DNA of 64,000 nt. Origin: Phenylobacterium sp. J367 (lineage in GTDB: Bacteria; Pseudomonadota; Alphaproteobacteria; Caulobacterales; Caulobacteraceae). The stretch is from the NCBI RefSeq assembly GCF_024699985.1, contig NZ_JAJONA010000001.1:1426001-1490000 (forward strand), in the 5' to 3' direction. The position numbers and the translations under genes are program-made. This document shows positions 11,681-22,145 of the stretch, piece after piece (the stretch's first letter is position 1; every line of letters begins with the position of its first letter). A model generated the notes under the pieces. The model saw only the letters and a list, made by a program, of their open reading frames with translations, had not been told where the DNA came from and made no database searches.

Positions 11681-12913
11681 ATGTCCACCGAAGCCGTTCC
11701 GCACCACGTGGCGCTCGACGCCAACACGCTCCGCGAGGCCGTGGAGGCGCACCAGCGCTACCTCGCCGGCCGGGCGGGCGGCCGCCGCCTGTCGCTCACC
11801 TATGCGGACCTCTCCAACTGCTCGCTGGAAGGCTTCGACCTGCGCGAGGCCGACCTCGCCGGCGCGCGTCTCGACGGGGCCAATCTCAACCGGGCGAACC
11901 TGTCGCGCGCCATCCTGTTCGGCGCCGACCTGCGCGAAGCCGACCTTCGCCGGGTAAACCTTAAGCGGGCCGACCTGCGCGGCGCGTGCCTGCGCGGCGC
12001 GAACCTGGCCGGCGCCGACCTCGCCGGCTGCGACCTGCGCGAGGGCCGCATCGCTCTGCAGGACAAGCTCGACGGCTTCCGCGTGCTGCGCCACGAACAC
12101 CGGCCGGGCGAGCTGAACTACGCCATCCTGGCCGGCGCCAACCTCGCCGGGGCCCAGATGACCGGGGCCATCGCCATGGCCGTGGACTTCACCGACGCCA
12201 ACCTGGCCGGCGCCATGCTGGCCGGCGCGCGCCTGCACCGGGCAGTGCTCGACGGCGCGGACCTCTCGGGCGCGGACCTGGGCGGGGCGGACCTCACCGG
12301 CGCCTCCATGAAGCGCGCCGTGCTGGCGGGTGTGAACCTGGAGCACGCGCGCCTCGACGACGCCGACCTGACCGACGTCCTGCGGGGCCCGCCGCCGGCG
12401 ATCTACGTCGACGACCGGCCGCTCGACGAGGTGCTGGCCGAACACGAGGCCTATTGCGAGACCGACGGCGCGCGCGGGCGCGTGCTGAACCTGCCCGACG
12501 TCGACTTCCGGCCGCTGAAACACCTGCGTCACCGCAAGCTGACCGCGCTCGTGGCGCCGCGGTCCATCCTGTTCGGGATGGATCTGCAGGGCGTGGAGCT
12601 GCAGGGCGCGGACCTTTCGGGCTGCGACCTGCGCGGCGCGAACCTGCGCGACGCCGACCTGCGCGGCGCCAAGCTCACCGACGCCCAGCTTGCCCGCGCC
12701 GACCTGCGTGGCGCGCGCCTGGGACCCCTCAAGATCGCCGAGGGGCGGTTCGTGCGCACCGACTTCACCCGCGCCTCGCTGCGCAACGCCGACTTCCGCG
12801 GCGCCTCCGCCCAGCGGGCCCGGTTCCTCGAGGCCGACATCACCCAGGCCCGGATGACCGGCTGCGACCTCACCGGCGCCGAGGTGGAAGTCCTCGCCGA
12901 GGACGTCGCCTAG
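11681..12913 (+). CDS. Pentapeptide-repeat protein
   Basis: 410 residues. Two blocks of A(D/N)LxX repeats (about residues 40-225 and 295-405) should form right-handed quadrilateral beta-helices. They are separated by a non-repeat module of ~60 residues (PPAIYVDDRPLDEVLAEHEA, then CETDGARGR and VDFRPLKHLR). The N-terminus (TLREAVEAHQRYLAGR) is helical. No signal peptide is visible. Pentapeptide proteins include gyrase-protecting DNA mimics and adaptors, but this one lacks evidence for either. The intervening module is the distinctive part and may be the functional head. Confidence 0.85.
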   Translation: MSTEAVPHHVALDANTLREAVEAHQRYLAGRAGGRRLSLTYADLSNCSLEGFDLREADLAGARLDGANLNRANLSRAILFGADLREADLRRVNLKRADLRGACLRGANLAGADLAGCDLREGRIALQDKLDGFRVLRHEHRPGELNYAILAGANLAGAQMTGAIAMAVDFTDANLAGAMLAGARLHRAVLDGADLSGADLGGADLTGASMKRAVLAGVNLEHARLDDADLTDVLRGPPPAIYVDDRPLDEVLAEHEAYCETDGARGRVLNLPDVDFRPLKHLRHRKLTALVAPRSILFGMDLQGVELQGADLSGCDLRGANLRDADLRGAKLTDAQLARADLRGARLGPLKIAEGRFVRTDFTRASLRNADFRGASAQRARFLEADITQARMTGCDLTGAEVEVLAEDVA

Positions 12914-13789
12914 CTACATCTCGCCGCGCAGCGGCGCGAGGTCGGGGAAGTTCGCGTCGCGCTTCTCGGCCCTCGCCTTGAAGGCTTCCGCCATGTGCGG
13001 GCCGGAGAACATCGCCGTCTGCCAGACCGCGATGTAGTCGAGGGCGTCCTTGATCGTGTGGTCGCGGGCGTAGTTGATCATCACCTTCGAGCCGGTGACC
13101 GCCAGCGGCGCCTTTGACGCGATCTCGCGGGCGGTGGCGAGCGCATGGTCGACCACCTGCTCGTGGGTGTCGAACACCTCGTTGACCAGGCCGATCTCGC
13201 GGGCCCGGTGGGCCGGCAGGCGGCGGCCGGTATAGGCCAGCTCGCGCACCCAGCCCTCGGGGATCAGCTTGCAGAGCCTCGGGAAGGTGCCGACGTCGGC
13301 GGTCATGCCGATGTTGATCTCCTGGATCACGAAGAAGGCGTCGGCCGTGCAGTAGCGGATGTCGCAGGCGCTGGTCATGTCGACGGCCCCGCCGACGCAG
13401 CCGCCCTGGATCGCGGCGATCACCGGCATCCGCGCCTCGTCGAGGCAGGAGAAGCTGTCCTGCAGCACCTTCACGTGGAAGCGCATGGCCTCGGCGTTGA
13501 CGTGCCGGTCCTGGGAGGCGGCGTCGGAAGTCGACCCGCCGCCGCCGAACACCGCCAGGTCCATGCCGGCGCAGAAGTGCTTGCCGGTCGACGAGATGAC
13601 GATGCAGCGCGCCAGCGCCTTCGAATTGATCTCGTTCACGATGGCCGGCAGCTCGTTCCAGAACGCGCGGACCATGGTGTTCATGGCTTCCGGCCGCTTC
13701 AGGCGGATGTGGGCCACATGGTCCTCGATGGTGACCTCGAAGCAGGTCCACTCCGTGGTCGTGCAGTCGATCTGCGCCGGCGCGTTCAT
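12914..13789 (-). CDS. Enoyl-CoA hydratase/isomerase (crotonase) family protein
   Basis: 291 residues. The oxyanion-hole segments are visible in HFCAGMDLAVFGGGG and in IQGGCVGGAVDMTSACDIRY, and AYTGRRLPAHRAREIGLVNE follows, as in crotonases. I start at ATG 13789 (MNAPAQIDC) because GGAGG lies nine bases upstream; the open frame extends to 13843. The second active-site block has DVGTFPRLCKLIP, like the dienoyl-CoA isomerase-type branch of the family, so isomerase activity is possible. The gene sits beside DUF488 with the same orientation. Confidence 0.88.
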   Translation of the reverse strand: MNAPAQIDCTTTEWTCFEVTIEDHVAHIRLKRPEAMNTMVRAFWNELPAIVNEINSKALARCIVISSTGKHFCAGMDLAVFGGGGSTSDAASQDRHVNAEAMRFHVKVLQDSFSCLDEARMPVIAAIQGGCVGGAVDMTSACDIRYCTADAFFVIQEINIGMTADVGTFPRLCKLIPEGWVRELAYTGRRLPAHRAREIGLVNEVFDTHEQVVDHALATAREIASKAPLAVTGSKVMINYARDHTIKDALDYIAVWQTAMFSGPHMAEAFKARAEKRDANFPDLAPLRGEM

Positions 13790-13848
13790 CGCGTTGTCCT
13801 CCCTGGAGCTGCGATCTTCGCCCCGCGACCCCGGGGAAGCCAAGAGGT

Positions 13849-14283
13849 TCAGAGCGGCTCGACCTCGCAGGCGTCGAGGGCCTCGCAGATGCGGTCGGCG
13901 ACGATGGCCCGGTGGCAGACGCAGTGGTCGGCCTCGTAGCAGAGCAGCGCCGTCTTGCGCCGGCCGGCGATCTCGGCGGCCTTGGCCAGCGCGATCTGGG
14001 CGGCGGGCTCGGCCAGATGGCCGCGGAAGATGTCGCGCATCTCCTCGGTGCGTCCGGCCCGGGCGGCAAGGCGGCCGGCCGGCGGCGTGCCGAGGTCGCG
14101 CAGGTGGACGTAGTCGATGCCCGCCTCTTCCAGGCTGGCGGCCAGCAGGGTCTTGGAGAAGCCGGCCCGGCGGCTCGCGGCCACGGCGCGCACGTCGATC
14201 AGCACCTCGACGCCGGCCTTCCTGAGGCGGTCGATCACATTGGCCTGGGTGTCTTTCTCGTAGCCAATGGTGGCCAGCTTCAT
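13849..14283 (-). CDS. DUF488 family protein
   Basis: 144 residues. The N-terminal ATIGYEKDTQANVIDRLRKAG, the VLIDVRAVAASRRAGFSK block and the C-terminal LLCYEADHCVCHR are the hallmarks of DUF488, with conserved Cys and His residues that suggest metal binding. The biochemical role is not known. It is divergent from the alpha/beta hydrolase gene, 52 bp apart, and precedes the crotonase gene on its own strand. Confidence 0.85.
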   Translation of the reverse strand: MKLATIGYEKDTQANVIDRLRKAGVEVLIDVRAVAASRRAGFSKTLLAASLEEAGIDYVHLRDLGTPPAGRLAARAGRTEEMRDIFRGHLAEPAAQIALAKAAEIAGRRKTALLCYEADHCVCHRAIVADRICEALDACEVEPL

Positions 14284-14335
14284 GTCGTCTTCCTCTGGGT
14301 CAGGCGGCTATATGGGGGCCACGAGGGGGACCTGC

Positions 14336-15220
14336 ATGGACGCCGACCTGGACATCGCGCCGCGCCCGCGCCGCGTCGACCTGCCGACCCGCGGCGGGGA
14401 GATGGCGGCGCTGGAGTTCGGGCCGGCCGACCGGCCGGTGGACATCGTCTGGTCGCATGCCAACGGCTTCAACGCCCGCACCTACCGCTCGATCCTGGCG
14501 CCGCTCGCCACCGACTTCCGCATCCTGGCGCTCGACCTGCGGGGCCACGGCGCCTCCAGCCTGCCGGCGGTGATCGAGGGTCGCGACGGCTGGTCGGAGT
14601 TCCGCGAGGACCTGCTGGCCCTCCTGCGGGCGGCGACCGAGGGGCCCGTGGTGCTGGGCGGGCACTCCATGGGCGGCACCTCCAGCCTGCTGGCCGCGGC
14701 CGCGGAGCCGGAGCGCGTGAAGGCGCTGGCGCTCTTCGATCCGGTCCTGGTCCACACGCCGGGCCGCCGGTCGGAGGAGGAGCCGGCGATCGCCAACTCG
14801 CCGCTGGCGGCCGGCGCCGAGCGCCGACGCGCCGACTTCCCGAGCCGCGAGGCCGCCTTCGAAGCCTACAGGGGCCGCGGCGCGTTCCGGACCTGGAGCG
14901 AGGAGCAACTCGCCGACTACGTGGAGGGCGGCTTCCGAGACGCGGCCGGCGGCGGCGTGACGCTGGCCTGCACCCCGGCCTGGGAGGCGTCCAACTTCCG
15001 CTCGCACAACTATGACCCCTGGGCCGCCTTCCGGGCGACCCGCTGCCCGGTGCGGGTGTTCCGCGCGGCCGAGGGCACCACGGCCCGGCTCGACGACCAC
15101 CTGCCGGAACTCGAGGCGACGGGCCGCATCCGCGTCGAGACCGTGCCCGGCACGACCCACTTCCTGCCCATGGAGCGGCCGGAGCTGGTCCGGGCCGCGC
15201 TGCGGACGCTCACAGGCTAG
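14336..15220 (+). CDS. Alpha/beta hydrolase
   Basis: 294 residues. A cap-containing alpha/beta hydrolase with the oxyanion strand IVWSHANGFNARTYR, the LDLRGHGASS turn, the nucleophile elbow GGHSMGGTSS and the catalytic His in GTTHFLPMERP. Start ATG 14336 (MDADLDIAPRPR) follows GAGGGGG; the open frame begins upstream at 14267 over the DUF488 promoter and is not used. Substrate unknown. Its stop shares the CTAG at 15217-15220 with the convergent thioesterase gene. Confidence 0.9.
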   Translation: MDADLDIAPRPRRVDLPTRGGEMAALEFGPADRPVDIVWSHANGFNARTYRSILAPLATDFRILALDLRGHGASSLPAVIEGRDGWSEFREDLLALLRAATEGPVVLGGHSMGGTSSLLAAAAEPERVKALALFDPVLVHTPGRRSEEEPAIANSPLAAGAERRRADFPSREAAFEAYRGRGAFRTWSEEQLADYVEGGFRDAAGGGVTLACTPAWEASNFRSHNYDPWAAFRATRCPVRVFRAAEGTTARLDDHLPELEATGRIRVETVPGTTHFLPMERPELVRAALRTLTG

Positions 15221-16152
15221 AGCGACAAGCCCGGCGTCGCGGCGGCGTTGGCGGCGGCCAGGGCCTCGTCGCTAAGGGTGATGATCTTGCGGGTCTCCAG
15301 GTCGAAGGAGACGGCGATCGCCTCGGCCGAGCCCCAGGGGCGGCCGGTGTCCGGATCGAGCAGCCAGTGGACCAGGCGCCGGAACCGGGCGTCGCCGCCG
15401 GCGGGACCGGACCGCAGCTCCAGCCGGTCGCCTGCCCGCGGCCAGTCGAAGTGGATCAGCCGGTACTCCAGCGCCGCCCCGCCGACCTTCGCCCCGCTGT
15501 CGGCCGCGCCCGGCCGCTGGCCCCCGAAGAAGTGGGGGATGCCGTCGGAGATGCGGGCCATCATCTGCTCGGTGCGCATGCGGCCGAAGACGTCGCAGTC
15601 GGCCGCCCGGATCGCGCCCAGGGCGGTGCGCTTCAGCCCGAGCTCGTCGGCGCGGGCGAGGCTGGCCTGGCTCTCCACCGGCTCGAGCCCGATGCTCTTC
15701 GGCGCGGCGCCGGGGGGGACGGCCATCCTCAGGACCTCGGCGCGCGCCCGCACCCGCGTGGGCCACGGAAACGCCGCGCCGGTCCGGGCGGTGGCGTGGG
15801 CGACGACGGTCTGGAAGCTCGCCGCCACCTCGCCGGTGTGATGCTTGAGGAGGAGCACCAGGCGAGCCTCGTCCTCGCCCATCTCGACGACGCCGCCCAT
15901 CATGTGGAGCGGCGCGCCGGGCCTCGCCTCCTTGATGAAGCGGATGTGCTGCTCGCGGACGATCAGGGTGGCGGCGGCATGCGCCGCGAAGGCCTGGGGC
16001 ATGCCGAGCTCGGCGGCCAGCCCGATCAGCCCCTCCATGGACTTCGCCACGTAGAAGCCGACGTTCAGGTGGCCCATGGCGTCGCATTCCCACGTCGCCA
16101 CGCTGCCGCGCCAGACTTCCACGCCCTCGTCCGCCAAGACCCTGCCCCCCAA
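15217..16152 (-). CDS. Acyl-CoA thioesterase, double hotdog
   Basis: 311 residues with two hotdog halves. The first carries ECDAMGHLNVGFYVAKSMEG, the Asp-x-x-Gly-His-x-Asn active-site motif of 4-hydroxybenzoyl-CoA-type thioesterases; the second carries DCDVFGRMRTEQMMARI, a degenerate counterpart. The start is uncertain: TTG at 16152 is the longest, TTG 16137 is equally possible, and neither has a strong ribosome site. The G6 run at the very start could hide an indel. The gene converges on the alpha/beta hydrolase. Confidence 0.8.
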   Translation of the reverse strand: MGGRVLADEGVEVWRGSVATWECDAMGHLNVGFYVAKSMEGLIGLAAELGMPQAFAAHAAATLIVREQHIRFIKEARPGAPLHMMGGVVEMGEDEARLVLLLKHHTGEVAASFQTVVAHATARTGAAFPWPTRVRARAEVLRMAVPPGAAPKSIGLEPVESQASLARADELGLKRTALGAIRAADCDVFGRMRTEQMMARISDGIPHFFGGQRPGAADSGAKVGGAALEYRLIHFDWPRAGDRLELRSGPAGGDARFRRLVHWLLDPDTGRPWGSAEAIAVSFDLETRKIITLSDEALAAANAAATPGLSL

Positions 16153-16193
16153 TTCCGCTCGGTGCGGAGCTTAGGGGCGCGGGCAGGGGAGGG

Positions 16194-16448
16194 CTAGCGC
16201 TTGCCCTCGGCGGGATCGCCGGCCGGGCCGGTGAGGTCCGCGGCCGCGGCGCTGGTGTCGCCGGCGCCCTGCGGCGGCTCGGGATTGGCCCCGCCCGCGA
16301 AGCTGCGCGGCTCGACGGAGTCGTCCTGGCGCACGGAGGGATAGCGCTCGGCGCCCTTCCGGCCGTTGCTGGTCTCCGGGGCCTTGCCCGGCGGCTGGGC
16401 GGCGTTGGCCTTGCGGCCGTCGGTGTTGAGGTCGTCGCGTCCCGGCAT
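16194..16448 (-). CDS. Small hydrophilic hypothetical protein
   Basis: 84 residues, low complexity and charged (MPGRDDLNTDGRKANAAQPP...), with no hydrophobic segment, so probably disordered and cytoplasmic. A strong AAGGAGG ribosome site lies seven bases before ATG 16448, which is the main reason to call it. I do not recognise the family. Confidence 0.55.
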   Translation of the reverse strand: MPGRDDLNTDGRKANAAQPPGKAPETSNGRKGAERYPSVRQDDSVEPRSFAGGANPEPPQGAGDTSAAAADLTGPAGDPAEGKR

Positions 16449-16534
16449 GGCAGCCTCCTTGAACTCTCTCCAGGGAAGCGCGTGGGCGCCGCGCGGTGTT
16501 CCATGCGCGAACCCTGTGGCAGGATCGCCGCCAC

Positions 16535-17350
16535 ATGACGAAAGAGCTCTACCGGCGCCATTCGGTCCTGGTCCGCCTCACCCACTGGCTGGGCGTGCTG
16601 GCGGTCAGCCTGCTCCTCATGAGCGGCCTGCAGATCTTCAACGCCCACCCGGCCCTCTACTGGGGCCAGAAGTCGACGTTCCGCGAGCCCTGGCTGGTCA
16701 TGGGCATGGTGGAGCGCGGCGGCCAGCCGGTCGGCGTCACCCAGATCGGCGACACGGTGTTCGAGACCACCGGGGTCCTCGGCTACTCCGGCGCGGCGGG
16801 CAAGCGCGAGCCGCGCGGCTTCCCGGCCTGGGCCACCGTGCCGAGCTACCGCGACCTGGCGAGCGGCCGGCGCTGGCACTTCTTCTTCGCCTGGCTCTTC
16901 GTGATCAACGGCCTGGTCTATCTCGCGTGGGGCCTGATCGGCGGTCACCTGCGCCGCGACCTCCTCCCCACGAAGGATCAGTGGCGGCCCCGCCACCTGT
17001 GGCGCGAGGCGGCCGACCACGCCCGCCTGCGGTTCCCGAAGGGCGAGGCGGCGCGGAGCTACAACGCGATCCAGAAGCTGACCTACCTGCTGATGATCCT
17101 CATCGTCCTGCCGCTGATGCTGCTCACCGGCCTGTCGATGTCGCCGGGGTTCAACGCCACGGCGCCCTGGCTGATCGACCTGTTCGGCGGACGGCAGTCG
17201 GCGCGCTCGATCCACTTCATCTGCGCCGGCCTGATCGTGCTCTTCGTGATCGTGCACGTGGCGCTGGTCGTGCTCTCGGGCTTCTGGAACAACATGCGGT
17301 CCATGATCACCGGCTTCTATGCCGTCGACACATCGAGGGACCGGCCGTGA
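16535..17350 (+). CDS. Cytochrome b561-type membrane subunit
   Basis: 271 residues with four to five membrane helices. Candidate haem-ligand histidines are in RHSVLVRLTHWLGVLAVS (helix 1), RRWHFFFAWLFVING, and SIHFICAGLIVLFVIVHVAL near the end. Start ATG 16535 (MTKELYRRHSV). The stop overlaps the start of the following molybdoenzyme gene (GTGA at 17347-17350), so the two form an operon, and this is the likely membrane electron donor or acceptor for it. It is not an MsrQ/YedZ-type ferric reductase by its length and motifs, as far as I can tell. Confidence 0.85.
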   Translation: MTKELYRRHSVLVRLTHWLGVLAVSLLLMSGLQIFNAHPALYWGQKSTFREPWLVMGMVERGGQPVGVTQIGDTVFETTGVLGYSGAAGKREPRGFPAWATVPSYRDLASGRRWHFFFAWLFVINGLVYLAWGLIGGHLRRDLLPTKDQWRPRHLWREAADHARLRFPKGEAARSYNAIQKLTYLLMILIVLPLMLLTGLSMSPGFNATAPWLIDLFGGRQSARSIHFICAGLIVLFVIVHVALVVLSGFWNNMRSMITGFYAVDTSRDRP

Positions 17351-18123
17351 GCGGCCCGTCCCGCCGCGGCTGGCTGAAGGGGCGCCGGCGCGTCATTGGC
17401 CGGCCTGACGCTCGCCGCCTGCGACCAGCTCAACGCCAATCCGGGGTTCACCCGCCTCATCGGCAGCGCCGAGGGCCTGACGCGGCGCGCCCAGCGGCTG
17501 ATCACCGACCGCAAGGCGCTGGCCCGGGAGTTCCCCGCCTCGGAGATCTCGCCGGACTTCCGGGCCAACGGCACCCTGCGGCCGGGCACGGCAGACTACG
17601 CGGCCCATGCCGCGGCCGGCTTCGCCGACTGGCGGATCGTGGTCGACGGCCTCGTGGAACGGCCGATGGCCCTGACGCTCGATCAGCTCCGGGCCCTGCC
17701 GGCCCGCACCCAGATCACCCGCCACGACTGCGTCGAGGGCTGGTCCTCGATCGGCAAGTGGACGGGGGGCGAAGCTCGGCCCGCTGCTCGACCAGGCCGG
17801 CCTGAAGCCGGAGGCGCGGTTCATCGTCTTCCACTGCGCCGACCACCTGGGGCCGAACCAGGACGCCAGCGACCGCTACTACGAGAGCATCGACCTGATC
17901 GACGCCTACCATCCGCAGACGATCCTGGCCTACGGGATGAACGATGCGCCGCTCGGCGTGCCGCACGGCGCGCCCGTCCGCCTGCGGGTCGAGCGCCAGC
18001 TCGGCTACAAGCACGCCAAATATGTCCAGCGCATCGAGGCGGTCGCCGACCTCTCCGGCCTCTACGGCGGCAAGGGCGGCTTCTGGGAGGACCGCGGCTA
18101 CGAGTGGTACGCGGGGGATCTGA
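17347..18123 (+). CDS. Tat-exported MsrP-like molybdopterin oxidoreductase, frame-interrupted
   Basis: GTG 17347 starts MSGPSRRGWLKG with a twin-arginine motif. Three single-base insertions break the frame: G4 at 17379-17382, G6 at 17764-17769 and G5 at 18113-18117. The joined product, about 257 residues, has a lipoprotein-like LAACDQ after the signal, the sulfite-oxidase-fold core WRIVVDGLVERPMALTLDQL, the molybdenum-ligand Cys in RHDCVEGWSSIGKWTG, and YGMNDAPLGVPHGAPVRLRV, and it ends RGYEWYAGI at TGA 18121. By family it would bind Mo-MPT and act in the periplasm, for instance on methionine sulfoxide. The partner here is a b561-type cytochrome rather than a recognisable MsrQ. Confidence 0.8.
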
Positions 18124-18537
18124 GGGGGCCGGGTCCGGGCGCGCGGATTTCACGGATGGCGCGGCCGGGAAGAACCACGAAAGACACGCCATTGATCCGC
18201 CCCTCCTCCGCTCATCCCGGCGAAAGCCGGGATCCAGGCTGAGGTCGGTTTTGGACCACGGAATACACGGACCACACCGACCCTGGCCGGCAGGCGCGGG
18301 TGCGATCCTGTTTGGAACCACAGAAACACACAGAACCACACAGAAGGGGCGAGCCGGTCGAGGTCGGTGAGATGGCGGGCGTGACTCGCGCGCCTGGAAG
18401 GCGCGCAACGACGATCGAGGCGCCAAGCCATCCGGTGGCCCGCCTTCTGTGTGGTTCTGTGTGGTTCTGTGGTTCGCGCGCAGCGCGGTCGCTGAGTCGG
18501 CTTGGATCCCGGCTTTCGCCGGGATGAGCGGAGGGGG
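18124..18537. repeat. Nested inverted-repeat element (about 330 bp), intergenic
   Basis: No gene is credible in this stretch. Outer arms 18205-18236 and 18503-18534 are a 32-bp perfect inverted repeat, each arm itself a hairpin (CCCGGCGAAAGCCGGG). Inner arms 18316-18347 and 18443-18474 are a 32-bp inverted repeat with one mismatch, based on CAGAACCACACAGAA; a degenerate third copy lies at 18253-18278. The roughly 95-bp centre has no long open frame. The arrangement looks like a non-coding palindromic or MITE-like insert between the msrP-like gene and the convergent next gene. Confidence 0.7.
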
Positions 18538-19161
18538 TTAGCTGGAGTCGGCGGTCTCGGGTTCGGGCTCGGCCTCGGGCTCGGCCCGTTCGCGGCCGCG
18601 GATGTCGTAGATGAGGGTGGGGTCGGCGCCGATGGCGTCGCAGGCTTCGATGACCAGGAGGTCGAAGTCGCGGGTGAGGAAGTCGGGTTTGGCTTCCTCG
18701 GCGTCGAGGAAGGCCTCGAGCCTGTCCCACATGGGGTCTTCGGGCGGCGGGCGGTCGGGTCTCTCGATCCCGTCGTCGGGGAGGTTCCAGTCGGCGCCTT
18801 CGTGCTCGGACCAGAAGCAGTCGCCGACCCGGGTCCAGACGCCGTCGCGGCGCTGGTCGACGGCGAGCTCGTGCAGATCAGCCTCGGCTTTCGCCCGGGC
18901 TTCGGCCAAGTCGGCGGCGGCCTTTTCCTTGAGGACCAGGTCATCCTTGTAGCGGAGGAGCTTCAGCTCCAGGGCCAGGGTCTGGCGCAGGCCGCGGCTG
19001 ACCCGGTGGAAGGCGGTGGCGAGGCGGACGGCGTCCTCGGGGCTCTCGGCGTTCAGCGCCCGCTGCTGCAGGTCGCGGCAGAGCTCGAGGCTCATCCCCG
19101 CGAGCGCGCGGAGCGTCACGGTGTGACGGTCTTCGGCGAAGTCTGCGGGGTCGGCGTCCAT
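18538..19161 (-). CDS. Hypothetical protein with central coiled coil
   Basis: 207 residues. N-terminal helices (TVTLRALAGMSLELCRDLQQ, VRLATAFHRVSRGLRQ) lead into a likely coiled coil (DDLVLKEKAAADLAEARAKA, residues ~110-140), then an acidic region and a Glu-Pro-rich tail. No signal peptide. The frame is open to 19392, but the upstream part is the palindromic repeat, so ATG 19161 (MDADPADFAEDR) is chosen. It is flanked by intergenic repeats on both sides. I do not recognise the family. Confidence 0.6.
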   Translation of the reverse strand: MDADPADFAEDRHTVTLRALAGMSLELCRDLQQRALNAESPEDAVRLATAFHRVSRGLRQTLALELKLLRYKDDLVLKEKAAADLAEARAKAEADLHELAVDQRRDGVWTRVGDCFWSEHEGADWNLPDDGIERPDRPPPEDPMWDRLEAFLDAEEAKPDFLTRDFDLLVIEACDAIGADPTLIYDIRGRERAEPEAEPEPETADSS

Positions 19162-19216
19162 GAGAACAAACAGGGAACATACCAGGCCCGACAAGTCAAG
19201 GTTTTTCGCACCGCAG

Positions 19217-19334
19217 GCCCTCTCCCTACCCTCTCCCTCTCCGCTGCGCGGGGGAGAGGAGGTGATGGCTCTGAGTCTCAGCTCCACTCCTCTCCCCCGG
19301 GCGAAGCCCGAGAGGGAGAGGGTAGGGAGAGGGC
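19217..19334. repeat. Long intergenic palindrome, family A copy 1
   Basis: 25-nt perfect arms at 19217-19241 and 19310-19334 (GCCCTCTCCCTACCCTCTCC and its complement). A second pair of shorter arms (GGGGGAGAGGA / TCCTCTCCCCC) lies inside. Two further copies occur at 22020 and 53479. It lies between two convergent genes. A REP/BIME-like role, such as transcript end or nucleoid binding, is inference. Confidence 0.8.
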
Positions 19335-19410
19335 TTGGGGCGGGCGTGACCTCCCCACCCCGCTCGCCTAACGGCGAGTCGACCCTCCCCATTAAGGGAG
19401 GGGGAGGGCC

Positions 19411-19953
19411 CTAGCCCGGCGCGCGGCCCTCGGTGCGGCGGGCGGAGCGGGCGCCTTCCGCGGGGAGGCGGACGGTGAGGTCCTGGGCCGGCATGGCGAC
19501 GAGGCGCCAGCGGGCGCCGTCCTTGTCCTTCTGGCGGGCGAAGGTCAGCAGGCAGTCGTCACGGCCCTCGTCGAACAGGCAGACGTGACCCTTGCCGGCG
19601 GCGCGCATCATGGGCGCGAGCTGTTCCGGGGTCGGGGCCTCGAAGAACCTGAGGCCCCGCTCGTCGACCAGGCGGAAGGCCTCGGGGCCGATCATCCGGT
19701 CGAGGGCGAACTCGGAGGGGCCGCCGTCCACCTCCAGGCCGTTGGCGCGGGCGAGCTCGACGATCTGGCCCTTCAGGTTCTCGCGCAGCGCCGGGCGGTC
19801 GACGGCGGCCTCGAAAGCCACCCGGTCGCGGTCCACCACGGCCTCGAACAGGTCCTCGGCCGCAACGAGCGCATCCTTGGGCACGCGCGGGCCGCAGCCG
19901 GCGAGCGCCAGGACGGCGGCCGCCGTGAACAGGATGGATACGCCTCGAACCAT
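19411..19953 (-). CDS. Putative lipoprotein, DUF2939-like
   Basis: 180 residues with a lipoprotein signal: hydrophobic helix then lipobox VLALAGC with the Cys at about residue 20. The following segment ([20 protein letters not shown], then [11 protein letters not shown]) resembles the start of DUF2939, a family of exported proteins of unknown role. Two further cysteines in [14 protein letters not shown] may pair in the periplasm. The gene is divergent from acs. The DUF assignment is from memory of the family pattern and is only moderate. Confidence 0.65.
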   Translation of the reverse strand: MVRGVSILFTAAAVLALAGCGPRVPKDALVAAEDLFEAVVDRDRVAFEAAVDRPALRENLKGQIVELARANGLEVDGGPSEFALDRMIGPEAFRLVDERGLRFFEAPTPEQLAPMMRAAGKGHVCLFDEGRDDCLLTFARQKDKDGARWRLVAMPAQDLTVRLPAEGARSARRTEGRAPG

Positions 19954-20066
19954 CCGGCGAACATGGCCGCCCGGGCGAGTCGCCTCAACCCGGCATGCTG
20001 CGGCGTGTTGCGCGGGAGGGCTCCGCTGGCCTAGTGATCCACAACCATTTCCGGGGAGTGCGGCCC

Positions 20067-22013
<1,947 letters not shown>

Positions 22014-22019
22014 GGTCTC

Positions 22020-22137
22020 GCCCTCTCCCTACCCTCTCCCTCTCCGCTTCGCGGGGAGAGAGGAGGTGAGGCGGTGAGTCCGAGCCAGAACTCCTCTCCC
22101 CGGGCGCAGCCCGAGAGGGAGAGGGTAGGGAGAGGGC
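22020..22137. repeat. Long intergenic palindrome, family A copy 2
   Basis: Same 118-bp structure as the copy at 19217: identical 25-nt outer arms at 22020-22044 and 22113-22137, inner arms around GGGGAGAG. It lies between the convergent ends of acs and the Rsm22-type methyltransferase gene, a typical terminator-like position. Confidence 0.8.
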
Positions 22138-22145
22138 CTGGGGCC

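Noticed and set aside
18300..18527. Small protein-coding frame inside the nested repeat
   Set aside because: The frame exists on both strands only because of the palindrome, with no ribosome site or protein-like composition.
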